Below, in pieces: positions 31,993 to 40,469 of a DNA stretch of 64,000 nucleotides. Within the stretch, counting starts at the first letter, position 1. Each line of letters opens with the position of its first letter. This DNA is from DATMRS01 sp035566015. GTDB taxonomy: Bacteria > Pseudomonadota > Alphaproteobacteria > Sphingomonadales > Sphingomonadaceae. The stretch is taken from the NCBI GenBank assembly GCA_035566015.1, contig DATMRS010000022.1, positions 186,001-250,000 of the forward strand, given 5' to 3'. A model generated the notes under the pieces. That model was not told where the DNA came from. It did not search any database and saw only the letters and a list, made by a program, of their open reading frames with translations. The position numbers were made by a program, and so were the translations under genes.

Positions 31993-34900
31993 AATCGATG
32001 ATCTTCGCCAAGCCGCGTGAGAGTTGCAGCGCGCCATGGAGGCGCGCTTTCGCGTCGGGCCAACCGCGCTGGATCACCAGCTTGTTGTCGGGCCGCAGGC
32101 GCGCGGTGCTCTTGAGCCGCTGGACATAGGCGATCAGCCCCGCCGGATCGGGGAATTGATCGTTGTAGAAGGTGACAAGCGCGCCGCGCGGCCCCACATC
32201 CAGCTTGGCGACATGGGCGCGGCGGCAGTTCAGCTTGATCTGGATGACGGTCAGCAGATTGGCGGTCGGCTCCGGTAGCGGGCCGAAGCGGTCGATCAGC
32301 TCGGCGGCGAACGCCTCCACCCCTTGCGCTTCCTCTATCTCGTTCATGCGGCGGTAGAGGCCCATCCGCAGATCGAGATCGGGCACATAGTCCTCCGGCA
32401 GGAGGATCGGCGCGTCGACGGTGATCTGCGGCGACAGGTCGCGCGGGCGCGCGTCGGCGGCGGTGAGGCCGCCTGCCTTCGCATCGAGGATCGCCTCCTC
32501 CAGCATCGACTGGTAGAGTTCGAAGCCGACTTCCTTGATATGCCCCGACTGCTCGTCGCCCAGCAGGTTGCCCGCGCCGCGAATGTCGAGATCGTGGCTG
32601 GCAAGCTGGAAGCCCGCGCCCAGTGAATCGAGATCGGACAAAACCTGCAACCGCTTCGCCGCCGTGTCGGTGATGAGCCGCCCGGCGGGTGTCGTCATAT
32701 AGGCATAAGCGCGCGTCTTCGAACGGCCGACGCGACCGCGAAGCTGGTAGAGCTGGGCAAGGCCGAAGCGGTCGGCGCGGTGGATGATGAGCGTGTTGGC
32801 GCTCGGAATGTCCAGCCCGCTTTCAACGATGGTGGTGGAGAGCAGGACCTCGAACTTGCGGTCGTAAAAGGCCGACATCCGTTCCTCGACCTCGGTCGGC
32901 GCCATCTGGCCGTGGGCGACGACATAGCGGATTTCGGGCACCTCGTTGCGGAGGAACTCTTCTATGTCCGGCAGGTCTTTGATGCGCGGCACGACGAAGA
33001 AGCTCTGCCCGCCGCGATAATGCTCGCGCAGCAGAGCCTCGCGCAGCACCACCGGGTCCCACGGCATCACATAGGTTCTGACCGCGAGGCGATCGACCGG
33101 CGGCGTCTGGATCACCGACAGCTCGCGCAGGCCCGACATCGCCATTTGCAGCGTGCGCGGGATCGGCGTCGCGGTCAGCGTCAGCATATGCACGTCGGTC
33201 TTCAGCGCCTTCAGCTTCTCCTTGTGGGTGACGCCGAAATGCTGCTCCTCATCGACGATGACGAGGCCGAGGCGTTTGAAGCTGACCGACTTGGCGAGCA
33301 CGGCATGCGTGCCGACGACGATATCGATCGATCCGTCGGCCAGTCCCTCGCGCGTCGCCTTCGCCTCGCTGGTCGGGACGAGGCGCGACAGGCGGCCGAT
33401 ATTCAGCGGAAAGCCCTGAAAACGATCGACGAAATTCCTGAAATGCTGCCGCGCGAGGAGGGTGGTGGGGCAGACGAGCGCCACCTGCATCCCCGCCATC
33501 GCCGCGACGAACGCGGCACGTAGCGCCACCTCGGTCTTGCCGAAGCCGACATCGCCGCAGACCAGCCGGTCCATCGGCGTGCCCTTGGCGAGATCATCGA
33601 ACACGTCGGCGATCGCGCGTTCCTGATCGTCCGTCTCCTGATAGGGAAAGCGATCGACGAAGGCGGGATAGCCGCCGGGATCTGGCTCGGCCACCTCGGC
33701 CTGACGTAGCGCGCGTTCGGCGGCGGTGCGGATAAGGTCGCCCGCGATTTCGCGGATGCGTTCCTTCATCCGCGCCTTGCGCCGCTGCCACGCCTCGCCG
33801 CCCAGCTTGTCGAGTTGCGCGCCTTCGCCGCCCGCGCCGTAGCGCGAGAGGACGTCGATATTCTCGACCGGTACGTAGAGCTTGTCGCCGCCCAGATAGG
33901 AAAGTGCGACGCAATCGTGCGGCGCGGCGCCGACCGGGATCGATGTCAGTCCCTCATAGCGGCCGATGCCGTGATCGGCGTGGACGACGAAATCGCCGGG
34001 CGAGAGCGTCGCCAACTCGGCGAGAAAGGCGTCAGCCGACTTGCGCCGCTTCGCCCGGCGGACGAGGCGGTCGCCCAGCATGTCCTGCTCGGTCAGGACG
34101 GCGACGTCGGGCGTGGTGAAACCATGGTCGAGCGGCACGACCGCCAGCGCGGCGGCGGGCGGGCGGACGCCCTGCGCCTCCTGCCAGCTATCGGCGGGTT
34201 GCAGCCGGTCCAGCCCATGATCGCGCAACAGGCCGGTCAGCCGCTCGCGCGATCCGGCCGAATAGCTGGCGAGGACGATCTTGCGCCCCTCGCGCTGGAG
34301 CGTGCGGACATGCGCGCCGACCGCCTCATAGACGTTCGCGCCCGATGTCCGCTCGGGCGCGAAATCGCGCGGTCCGGCGACGGCGAAATCGAGCACGATG
34401 GCGCTTTCGGGCTCGTGGAAGGGCGTGGCGAGATGGATGGCGCGCGTCGCTATCGCCGCGCGCCATTCCTCCGCGGTGAGATAGAGGAGAGCCGGATCGA
34501 GCGGGCGATAGCTGCCCGGTTCGGTCGATTGGGCGCGGACGCGGTTGGCGTGATAGTCGGCGATCGCCTCGAACCGCGCCTCGGCCGCGCCGTCGGTCCC
34601 CGCATCGCGGACGATCAGGTCGCCATCGCCCAGATGGTCGAACAGGGTGGCCATCTTCTCTTCGAAGAAGGGCAGCCAATGCTCCATCCCCGCGAGTCGC
34701 CGCCCATCGGAAATCGCCTGATAGAGCGGATCGCCCGTGGCGTTCGCGCCGAACGCCTCGCGATAGCGGCCGCGAAAACGCTTGATCGAGTCCTCGTCGA
34801 GCAACGCCTCGGAGGCGGGCAGCAGCGTGAAACCGTCGATCCTGTCCACCGTGCGCTGGTCGGCGGGATCGAAGCGGCGGACGCTTTCAATCTCGTCACC

Positions 34901-35470
34901 GAAGAAATCGAGGCGCAGCGCCAGTTCCTCACCCGCCGGGAAGAGATCGACCAGTCCGCCGCGCACGGCATATTCGCCGGCATCCGCCACCGTATCGGTG
35001 CGCATATAACCGTTCGCCTGCAGCAACTCGGCCAACCGGTCGCGGTCGATCCGCTCGCCGGGGGCGAGGCGGGCGACAAGCTGGCGGATGCGAAAAGGCG
35101 TCAGCGTGCGCTGGCTGACCGCATTCAGCGTGGTGACGAGCAGTTGCGGCTTGTCGTGCCGGCGCTGGAGCGCGTGAAGGGTGGCGAGGCGCAGCGAGGT
35201 GGCGCGGAGCGAGGGCGAGCTACGATCGTAGGGCAGGCAGTCCCACGACGGGTAGCGCAGAATCTCCAACTCGGGCGCGAAATAGGTCGCCGCGTCGGCA
35301 AGGCCCTGCATGCCGGCCTCGTCGGGCGCGATGAAGACCGCGCGGCCGCCGCCCTTGCGCATCGCCGCCGCGCGCGCGAGATCGGCGAGGAGCCAGGGCA
35401 GGAAGCCCGGCGGCGCGCCGGCAAGCGTCAGCGGCCCGTCGGCCTTCAGCAGGCGATCGAGTTCGATCAT
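31991..35470 (-). CDS. mfd: transcription-repair coupling factor Mfd
   Basis: An 1159-residue protein with UvrB-like N-terminal domains, an RNA-polymerase-interacting domain (GDFVVHADHGIGRYEGL, about 500), and a RecG-like helicase core: Walker A CGDVGFGKTEVALRAA (about 640), LVIVDEEQHFGV and VESGLDIPSANTL. The C-terminal TRCF domain is present. Mfd removes stalled RNA polymerase and recruits excision repair. Its neighbours sdhE and recG keep the usual alphaproteobacterial order. Length is normal. Confidence 0.96.
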   Translation of the reverse strand: MIELDRLLKADGPLTLAGAPPGFLPWLLADLARAAAMRKGGGRAVFIAPDEAGMQGLADAATYFAPELEILRYPSWDCLPYDRSSPSLRATSLRLATLHALQRRHDKPQLLVTTLNAVSQRTLTPFRIRQLVARLAPGERIDRDRLAELLQANGYMRTDTVADAGEYAVRGGLVDLFPAGEELALRLDFFGDEIESVRRFDPADQRTVDRIDGFTLLPASEALLDEDSIKRFRGRYREAFGANATGDPLYQAISDGRRLAGMEHWLPFFEEKMATLFDHLGDGDLIVRDAGTDGAAEARFEAIADYHANRVRAQSTEPGSYRPLDPALLYLTAEEWRAAIATRAIHLATPFHEPESAIVLDFAVAGPRDFAPERTSGANVYEAVGAHVRTLQREGRKIVLASYSAGSRERLTGLLRDHGLDRLQPADSWQEAQGVRPPAAALAVVPLDHGFTTPDVAVLTEQDMLGDRLVRRAKRRKSADAFLAELATLSPGDFVVHADHGIGRYEGLTSIPVGAAPHDCVALSYLGGDKLYVPVENIDVLSRYGAGGEGAQLDKLGGEAWQRRKARMKERIREIAGDLIRTAAERALRQAEVAEPDPGGYPAFVDRFPYQETDDQERAIADVFDDLAKGTPMDRLVCGDVGFGKTEVALRAAFVAAMAGMQVALVCPTTLLARQHFRNFVDRFQGFPLNIGRLSRLVPTSEAKATREGLADGSIDIVVGTHAVLAKSVSFKRLGLVIVDEEQHFGVTHKEKLKALKTDVHMLTLTATPIPRTLQMAMSGLRELSVIQTPPVDRLAVRTYVMPWDPVVLREALLREHYRGGQSFFVVPRIKDLPDIEEFLRNEVPEIRYVVAHGQMAPTEVEERMSAFYDRKFEVLLSTTIVESGLDIPSANTLIIHRADRFGLAQLYQLRGRVGRSKTRAYAYMTTPAGRLITDTAAKRLQVLSDLDSLGAGFQLASHDLDIRGAGNLLGDEQSGHIKEVGFELYQSMLEEAILDAKAGGLTAADARPRDLSPQITVDAPILLPEDYVPDLDLRMGLYRRMNEIEEAQGVEAFAAELIDRFGPLPEPTANLLTVIQIKLNCRRAHVAKLDVGPRGALVTFYNDQFPDPAGLIAYVQRLKSTARLRPDNKLVIQRGWPDAKARLHGALQLSRGLAKIID

Positions 35471-35483
35471 GCGGCGGCGGCTC

Positions 35484-35750
35484 TCACCGTTCCGCCGCGA
35501 TATAGTCGAGCCGCTGCATCCGCTCCATCATTGCGCCCTGCCAACGCTCGGGCACGGGCTGGGTGCCGAGCGCCCAGGCCATGATGTCGACATCCTGCTC
35601 TTCCAACAGCGCCTCGAACCAGTCGATCATCACATCGTCCCATCCGGCCGAGAGGCGATCGAAATAGCCGCCGATCAGCAGGTCGGCCTCCTTCGTGCCG
35701 CGATGCCAGGCACGGAAATGGAGGCGTTTGAGACGAATATCGCGGTTCAT
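35484..35750 (-). CDS. sdhE: FAD assembly factor SdhE
   Basis: An 88-residue small helical protein. The conserved SdhE/YgfY motif is seen as RGTKEADLLIGGYFD (R-G-x-x-E, about residues 15-30), and DWFEALLEEQD follows. It attaches FAD covalently to the succinate dehydrogenase flavoprotein. The ATG at 35750 is chosen over an upstream in-frame ATG (35819) because the fold starts there. It is 13 bases from mfd on the same strand and divergent from recG. Confidence 0.9.
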   Translation of the reverse strand: MNRDIRLKRLHFRAWHRGTKEADLLIGGYFDRLSAGWDDVMIDWFEALLEEQDVDIMAWALGTQPVPERWQGAMMERMQRLDYIAAER

Positions 35751-35825
35751 GTTCTGCCCAAGTGAAAATGGCCGGCGGGCGCTGGCGGCGCCTGCCGGCT
35801 CAGGATATGACGGGGGCATCTAGTC

Positions 35826-37892
35826 ATGCGGCCCGATATTCTCAATCCATTGTTCGCCGAGGTGGAGGCGCTGAAGGGGGTCGGCACGGCGCTGGCCCGG
35901 CCGCTGCACCGGCTTGGACTGCTCCGCGCGGTGGATCTCCTCTTTCATCTGCCGACCGGCTGGATCGACCGCAAGCGCGTCGCGCGGCTCGATCCGGCGG
36001 ACGTGGGGCAGGTGGTGACGGTCGCCATCACGCCCACCGATTATCGCAGCGGCGGCGGCACGCGCAGCCCCTTCCGCGTGCAGGGGGTGGACGAGACGGG
36101 GCAGGCTATCGCCCTTGTTTTCTTCGGCGGCGGATCGGGCTGGGCGAAGAAACTGCTGCCGCTTGGTGAGCCGCGCGTCGTCTCGGGCAAGCTGGAGCAA
36201 TATGACCAACGGCTCCAGATGGTGCATCCCGATCATGTCGTGGAGCCGGACGAAGCCGCGAGTCTGCCCGCGCGCGAGCCGGTCTATCCGCTGTCGGAGG
36301 GGCTGACGGGGCGCAAGCTGGCGGGGCTTGTCGAGCAGGCCATCGCGCGCGCGCCCGATCTGGCCGAATGGATCGAGCCGAGCCTGAAGGCGCGACATGG
36401 TTGGCCGGACTGGCGCGAGGCGGTGGCGCGCGTCCATGCCGATCCGGCCGACGAGAAAGCGCGCGAACGGCTGGCCTATGACGAGGTGTTCGCCAATCAG
36501 CTCGCGCTCATGCTGGTGCGGGCTTCCTCGCGGCGGCGGCGCGGTCAGCCGCTTGCGGGCGACGGGCGGCTGCGCGATTCGTTACGGCTGCCTTATGCGC
36601 CGACGGGGGCGCAGGCCCGTGCGATCGGTGAGATAGAGGGCGATCTGGCGCAGGCGACGCCGATGCTTCGCCTGCTGCAAGGCGATGTCGGATCGGGCAA
36701 GACGCTGGTGGCGCTGATGGCATTGCTGGCGGCGGTGGAGGCGGGCGCGCAGGGCGCGCTGCTGGCGCCTACCGAAATCCTCGCGCGCCAGCATCATGAA
36801 ACGCTCGTCCGTCAGCTTGCCGGCCTGCCGGTGACGGTGGCGATCCTGACGGGGCGCGAAAAGGGACGCGCGCGCGAATCGACCTTGATGGGGCTGGCGG
36901 ACGGATCGATCCATATTCTCGTCGGCACGCACGCGATCTTTCAGGAAGCGGTGGCTTATCGCAATCTCGGTCTCGCGGTAGTGGACGAGCAGCATCGCTT
37001 CGGCGTCGCCCAGCGGCTGATGCTGGCGTCGAAGGCCGAGCGGCCTCCCCACCTGCTGGTGATGACCGCGACGCCGATCCCGCGCACGCTGACGCTCAGC
37101 CATTATGGCGAGATGGACGTGAGCCGGCTGGACGAGATGCCCCCCGGCCGCCAGCCGATCGAGACACGGGTAATGGCGGCAGCGCGGCTGGCCGAGATCG
37201 TCGAGGCGCTGGGCCGCCATATGGAGACAGGCGGTCAGGCCTATTGGGTCTGCCCGCTGGTCGAGGAGAGCGAGCTTTCCGATCAGGCGGCAGCGGAGGA
37301 ACGCGCGGCCTCGCTCCGCGCCCGTTTCGGCGAGGGACGGATCGGCCTTGTCCACGGGCGGATGAAGGGACCGGAGAAGGATGCCGTCATGGCCGCCTTC
37401 CAGCGTGGCGATCTTTCTGTCCTTGTCGCGACGACGGTGATCGAGGTGGGTGTCGATGTCCCCAATGCGACGCTGATGATCGTCGAGGGCGCGGACCGCT
37501 TCGGCCTCGCGCAGCTTCACCAGTTGCGCGGCCGGGTGGGGCGTGGCGAGGGGCGGTCTATCTGCCTCTTGCTGCGCGGCGACCGGCCCGGTGAAACCGC
37601 GCGCGCCCGGCTGGCCCTGCTGCGCGAGACGAATGACGGCTTCCGCATTGCCGAAGAGGATCTGAGGCTGCGCGGCGCGGGCGAGATATTGGGGACGCGC
37701 CAGTCGGGCGAGGCGCAGTTCCGCCTCGCCTCGCCCGAGCGACTGGCCGCGCTGATCGGCACCGCGAGCGACGATGCGCGCCTGCTGGTCGATCGCGACG
37801 GCGGGCTGGAGGGCGCGCGCGGCCGGGCGGCGCGCACTGCACTCTACCTGTTCGAGCGAGATGCCGCCGTCGGCCTGCTCAGGGGTGGGTGA
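35826..37892 (+). CDS. recG: ATP-dependent DNA helicase RecG
   Basis: A 688-residue helicase with an N-terminal wedge/OB domain (LLFHLPTGWIDRK), Walker A QGDVGSGKTLVALMA (about 285), DEQH box VVDEQHRFGVAQR, motif TATPIPRTLTL and the C-terminal GRVGRGEGRSICLLL. It remodels stalled forks and Holliday-type junctions. Length fits the family. It lies divergent from sdhE and mfd with a 75-base gap. Confidence 0.96.
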   Translation: MRPDILNPLFAEVEALKGVGTALARPLHRLGLLRAVDLLFHLPTGWIDRKRVARLDPADVGQVVTVAITPTDYRSGGGTRSPFRVQGVDETGQAIALVFFGGGSGWAKKLLPLGEPRVVSGKLEQYDQRLQMVHPDHVVEPDEAASLPAREPVYPLSEGLTGRKLAGLVEQAIARAPDLAEWIEPSLKARHGWPDWREAVARVHADPADEKARERLAYDEVFANQLALMLVRASSRRRRGQPLAGDGRLRDSLRLPYAPTGAQARAIGEIEGDLAQATPMLRLLQGDVGSGKTLVALMALLAAVEAGAQGALLAPTEILARQHHETLVRQLAGLPVTVAILTGREKGRARESTLMGLADGSIHILVGTHAIFQEAVAYRNLGLAVVDEQHRFGVAQRLMLASKAERPPHLLVMTATPIPRTLTLSHYGEMDVSRLDEMPPGRQPIETRVMAAARLAEIVEALGRHMETGGQAYWVCPLVEESELSDQAAAEERAASLRARFGEGRIGLVHGRMKGPEKDAVMAAFQRGDLSVLVATTVIEVGVDVPNATLMIVEGADRFGLAQLHQLRGRVGRGEGRSICLLLRGDRPGETARARLALLRETNDGFRIAEEDLRLRGAGEILGTRQSGEAQFRLASPERLAALIGTASDDARLLVDRDGGLEGARGRAARTALYLFERDAAVGLLRGG

Positions 37893-37898
37893 GGCCGA

Positions 37899-38216
37899 TC
37901 AATCGCCGCGCGGCATCTGCGCGAGCAGCCCGGCATAATCTTGCGCCTCAATAGGCGTGAGGAACTCCGCCCCGATCCGACCACCCATCACCCACGCGAC
38001 GCGCGCCAATCGCCCCGCGCCCTGAGGCAAGGCAATGTCGAGCCGCGTATCGGCCTCCAATTCGGCGGGTGTGCGGCCCATCAAACCGGTGGCCGATATG
38101 TTGACGATATCGAGTGCAATCGTGGCGCCATCGGCCAGCCGCGCGGTGGTGCGATAGAAAACCGCGTCGCGCGGGCTGGTCCGGCGTTCGCTGCCGGGCG
38201 TTTCCCCGTCTCCCAT
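37899..38216 (-). CDS. PilZ-domain protein
   Basis: A 105-residue single-domain PilZ protein. The c-di-GMP binding motifs are present: RRTSPR near residue 11 (RxxxR) and DIVNISATGLMG near 36 (the D/N-x-S-x-x-G motif). It is a probable c-di-GMP receptor. Six bases separate its 3' end from the recG stop on the opposite strand. An EAL phosphodiesterase is encoded at 24169. Confidence 0.85.
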   Translation of the reverse strand: MGDGETPGSERRTSPRDAVFYRTTARLADGATIALDIVNISATGLMGRTPAELEADTRLDIALPQGAGRLARVAWVMGGRIGAEFLTPIEAQDYAGLLAQMPRGD

Positions 38217-38285
38217 AAATGCGACCTTTCCTGTTATGGAGACGGGGTGATCCGCTGCTTCTGAAGCGATGTTTAAGAAACATTC

Positions 38286-39566
38286 TTAATGGCGGCTTTG
38301 CCGTTTGCCCTCGCCGCCGAGGCCGAGCCGGGCGAACAGGAGGAAGCCGTGAGGATGTCCATAGGCCCTCCCGAGGCGATCGGGCAGCGCATAGAAGTTT
38401 GCCGCCCCGCCCAGCGACAAGGACGCAACATCGCCCAGCGGGACCGTGTAGGCGTAGCCGAGCGTCGCCTTCGCCACCGTGAAGGGCACGTTGTGGAACG
38501 GCGAATCGTCGCCGAACAGTTCGTCATTGCGAAGCCGCTCGACCCTCCCGAAAACGGCGTGGTGCGGCTTGAGCGTGTAGGTGGCCTCGACGAAGGCGGC
38601 GTCGAGGCTGCGCCCGGGCTGTCGATCCTTGTGCGACCATCCCGCCGTCGCCGCCAGTCGGTCGTCGACATAGGCAATGCTGGCGACGAGGCGCGCCTCA
38701 TCCTCATTCGGGTGTAGGCGCTCGGGGCTTTGCAGTTCGGCATAGCTGAGTGACGCGGTCCAGCGCGGGGAGGGTGACCAACTCAGCCGTGCGGCCCACG
38801 AATCGAGGCGGGGGCTTTCTATATTCCAGCGCCGTTCATCGGGTTCGCGCCCGTTGAAGGCGGAAAGCTCCGCCTGCCAATGCCGGGTCGAGACGCCCGC
38901 CGTTACGACGCCGAAGGTGATATGCGTCGAATCGAACCAGTGATGGCCGATCGGGGCCTGGGGCAGGAAGCGGGACGAGGCGCGATGCATGAAGGTCGTG
39001 GGGCCGATTGCGGGTTCGCCCGGCAGGCCGGCATAGACGAACAGACTGGTGCCCGGCGCGACATCATGGTCGATTCGTGCCGACAGCTCCATCGCCAGAT
39101 CGTGCGGGTGCTGGCGGTCGACGAGCGGCGCGCCGTGCGCCGTTTCGCCGGTGGCGAGGAGATTGGGATAGCCGCGCCGCCCCATCAGCGGATCGAGCGA
39201 GGCCATCGCGCGCAGTTGCAAGCGCGTGCTGCCGTCGAGGGGGCGACTCGCCTCGACCATCGCCATGGATTGCACGAAGGTCATGTCGTCGCCGCGTCGT
39301 CCCGATTCGTGGACGTAGCTGGTCCAGGCATAGCCGTGCGCCATCAGCATCCATCCGCTCGTCTCGACATGGATGCCGGGCATTATCGCGGCAAGTGGCT
39401 GGCGGCTCGTCCCCGATCCGGCGGTGAAGAGCGGGCGCGGGGTACTGTCGCTGTGGTCGCCGGTGCCTTGCTGCATGGGCATGGTATGATCCATGTGCTG
39501 TGCGGCGGCAGGCATGGCGAGCGTCGCGGCGCAGCCGGCCGCGAACGCATGAAGCGTCTTTTGCAT
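38286..39566 (-). CDS. Met/His-rich N-terminus, predicted outer-membrane beta-barrel protein
   Basis: A 426-residue protein with a signal peptide (about 1-23, ending PAAAQ). The mature N-terminus is HMDHTMPMQQGTGDH, rich in His and Met as in copper-handling outer-membrane proteins. The rest shows repeated amphipathic strands with many aromatic residues at girdle positions (LSWSPSPRWTASLSYAEL; FGRVERLRNDELF) and ends as a barrel. No enzyme motif is seen. The ATG at 39566 follows a GAGGATTTTCAG RBS. The gene upstream on the same strand encodes a small Cys/His-rich secreted protein. A role in metal handling is plausible but unproven. Confidence 0.7.
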   Translation of the reverse strand: MQKTLHAFAAGCAATLAMPAAAQHMDHTMPMQQGTGDHSDSTPRPLFTAGSGTSRQPLAAIMPGIHVETSGWMLMAHGYAWTSYVHESGRRGDDMTFVQSMAMVEASRPLDGSTRLQLRAMASLDPLMGRRGYPNLLATGETAHGAPLVDRQHPHDLAMELSARIDHDVAPGTSLFVYAGLPGEPAIGPTTFMHRASSRFLPQAPIGHHWFDSTHITFGVVTAGVSTRHWQAELSAFNGREPDERRWNIESPRLDSWAARLSWSPSPRWTASLSYAELQSPERLHPNEDEARLVASIAYVDDRLAATAGWSHKDRQPGRSLDAAFVEATYTLKPHHAVFGRVERLRNDELFGDDSPFHNVPFTVAKATLGYAYTVPLGDVASLSLGGAANFYALPDRLGRAYGHPHGFLLFARLGLGGEGKRQSRH

Positions 39567-39610
39567 CTGAAAATCCTCGTATGAACGGTGGGCAGTATGC
39601 CCGGAGCGGT

Positions 39611-39949
39611 TCAGGCGAGGCGACGGGGTGGCGGCGGATCGAGGGCCAGCGCGCGGCCAGCGGGGGGAGAGTGCACCGCCGCCGTCAGCAGCGGTGCGGG
39701 TGAAACAGGCGGGACGATCAACGGCAGGCGCGCCTCGGCGGCCATGAGCGGGCAACCGGCCGCGCAGCAATGTCGTGCCGGCCCCCGATCGGCCGGCGGC
39801 GCGTCCTGCTGCTCATGGCAATCGGCATGGGGCGCCATGGAAGGCGTCACCGGCGCCGAAGGCGCGCAAAGCGCCGACATCGCCAACAAGGCGAAGACCA
39901 GCGCCGCCATTTTCGCAACCATCGCCATATCGGCAGACCCTTGAGACAC
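39611..39949 (-). CDS. small secreted Cys/His-rich protein, unknown function
   Basis: A 112-residue reading frame, possibly starting at the internal ATG near residue 8. A hydrophobic segment (MVAKMAALVFALLAMSALCAPSA) acts as a signal peptide. The mature part has ADCHEQQ and RHCCAAGCPL, four cysteines and several histidines near each other that could bind a metal, and ends Pro-rich (PPAGRALALDPPPPRR). It lies 44 bases upstream of the Met/His-rich outer-membrane protein gene on the same strand. I do not recognise a named family. Confidence 0.55.
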   Translation of the reverse strand: MSQGSADMAMVAKMAALVFALLAMSALCAPSAPVTPSMAPHADCHEQQDAPPADRGPARHCCAAGCPLMAAEARLPLIVPPVSPAPLLTAAVHSPPAGRALALDPPPPRRLA

Positions 39950-40091
39950 CCCCCTTTACAACCAAACCGCCACCGCGCCACCCTTCGCCGTTCACAGGAG
40001 CCGGCTCGCCGGCCACGTCTGACGGGACGTGCGGGCTGAAAGAGGTGTAGCCGGTAAGGATATGCCGAATGCCGATCCTTGCCGGGACTCT

Positions 40092-40469
40092 CTATTTGGC
40101 GGCGGGACGGCCTTTCGGGCCTTTCGCCAGCCAGCGCGCGATCGTGTCCAGTTCGCTGTCGCTGACCTCGATGCGGTTGATTGGCGGCATGCTGTTGAGG
40201 CCGTGGCGCGCCACCATCTTCACATAATCGGCGGTCAGGTCGGTCCGGTTGGCGAGCAGCGCCTGTTCGGGGCTCATCCGCCGTTGCAGCGTGACGGTGC
40301 CGGGGCCCATCGGCAGGTGGCAATAGCCGCACTTGTTGACGAACAGCGCCTGTCCGTCCGCCGGGGCAGCGGCCGCTGCGCTGGGCTTCGCCGGAGCGGC
40401 GATGATCGCAACGGGAGTGGCCGCAGCGGCGAGGAGCAGCGCGGCGCCGGCGAGGGCAGGACGGTTCAT
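40092..40469 (-). CDS. c-type cytochrome, electron acceptor of the flavin oxidase
   Basis: A 125-residue protein with an N-terminal signal segment (MNRPALAGAALLLAAAATPVAI) and one haem motif, CGYCH (about residue 47), with a distal Met candidate in GLNSMPPI. It is a small periplasmic class I cytochrome. Its ATG overlaps the stop of the flavoprotein gene by four bases, so the two are translationally coupled. In 4-cresol dehydrogenase and eugenol hydroxylase the cytochrome partner takes electrons from the FAD subunit; this pair matches that layout. Confidence 0.88.
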   Translation of the reverse strand: MNRPALAGAALLLAAAATPVAIIAAPAKPSAAAAAPADGQALFVNKCGYCHLPMGPGTVTLQRRMSPEQALLANRTDLTADYVKMVARHGLNSMPPINRIEVSDSELDTIARWLAKGPKGRPAAK

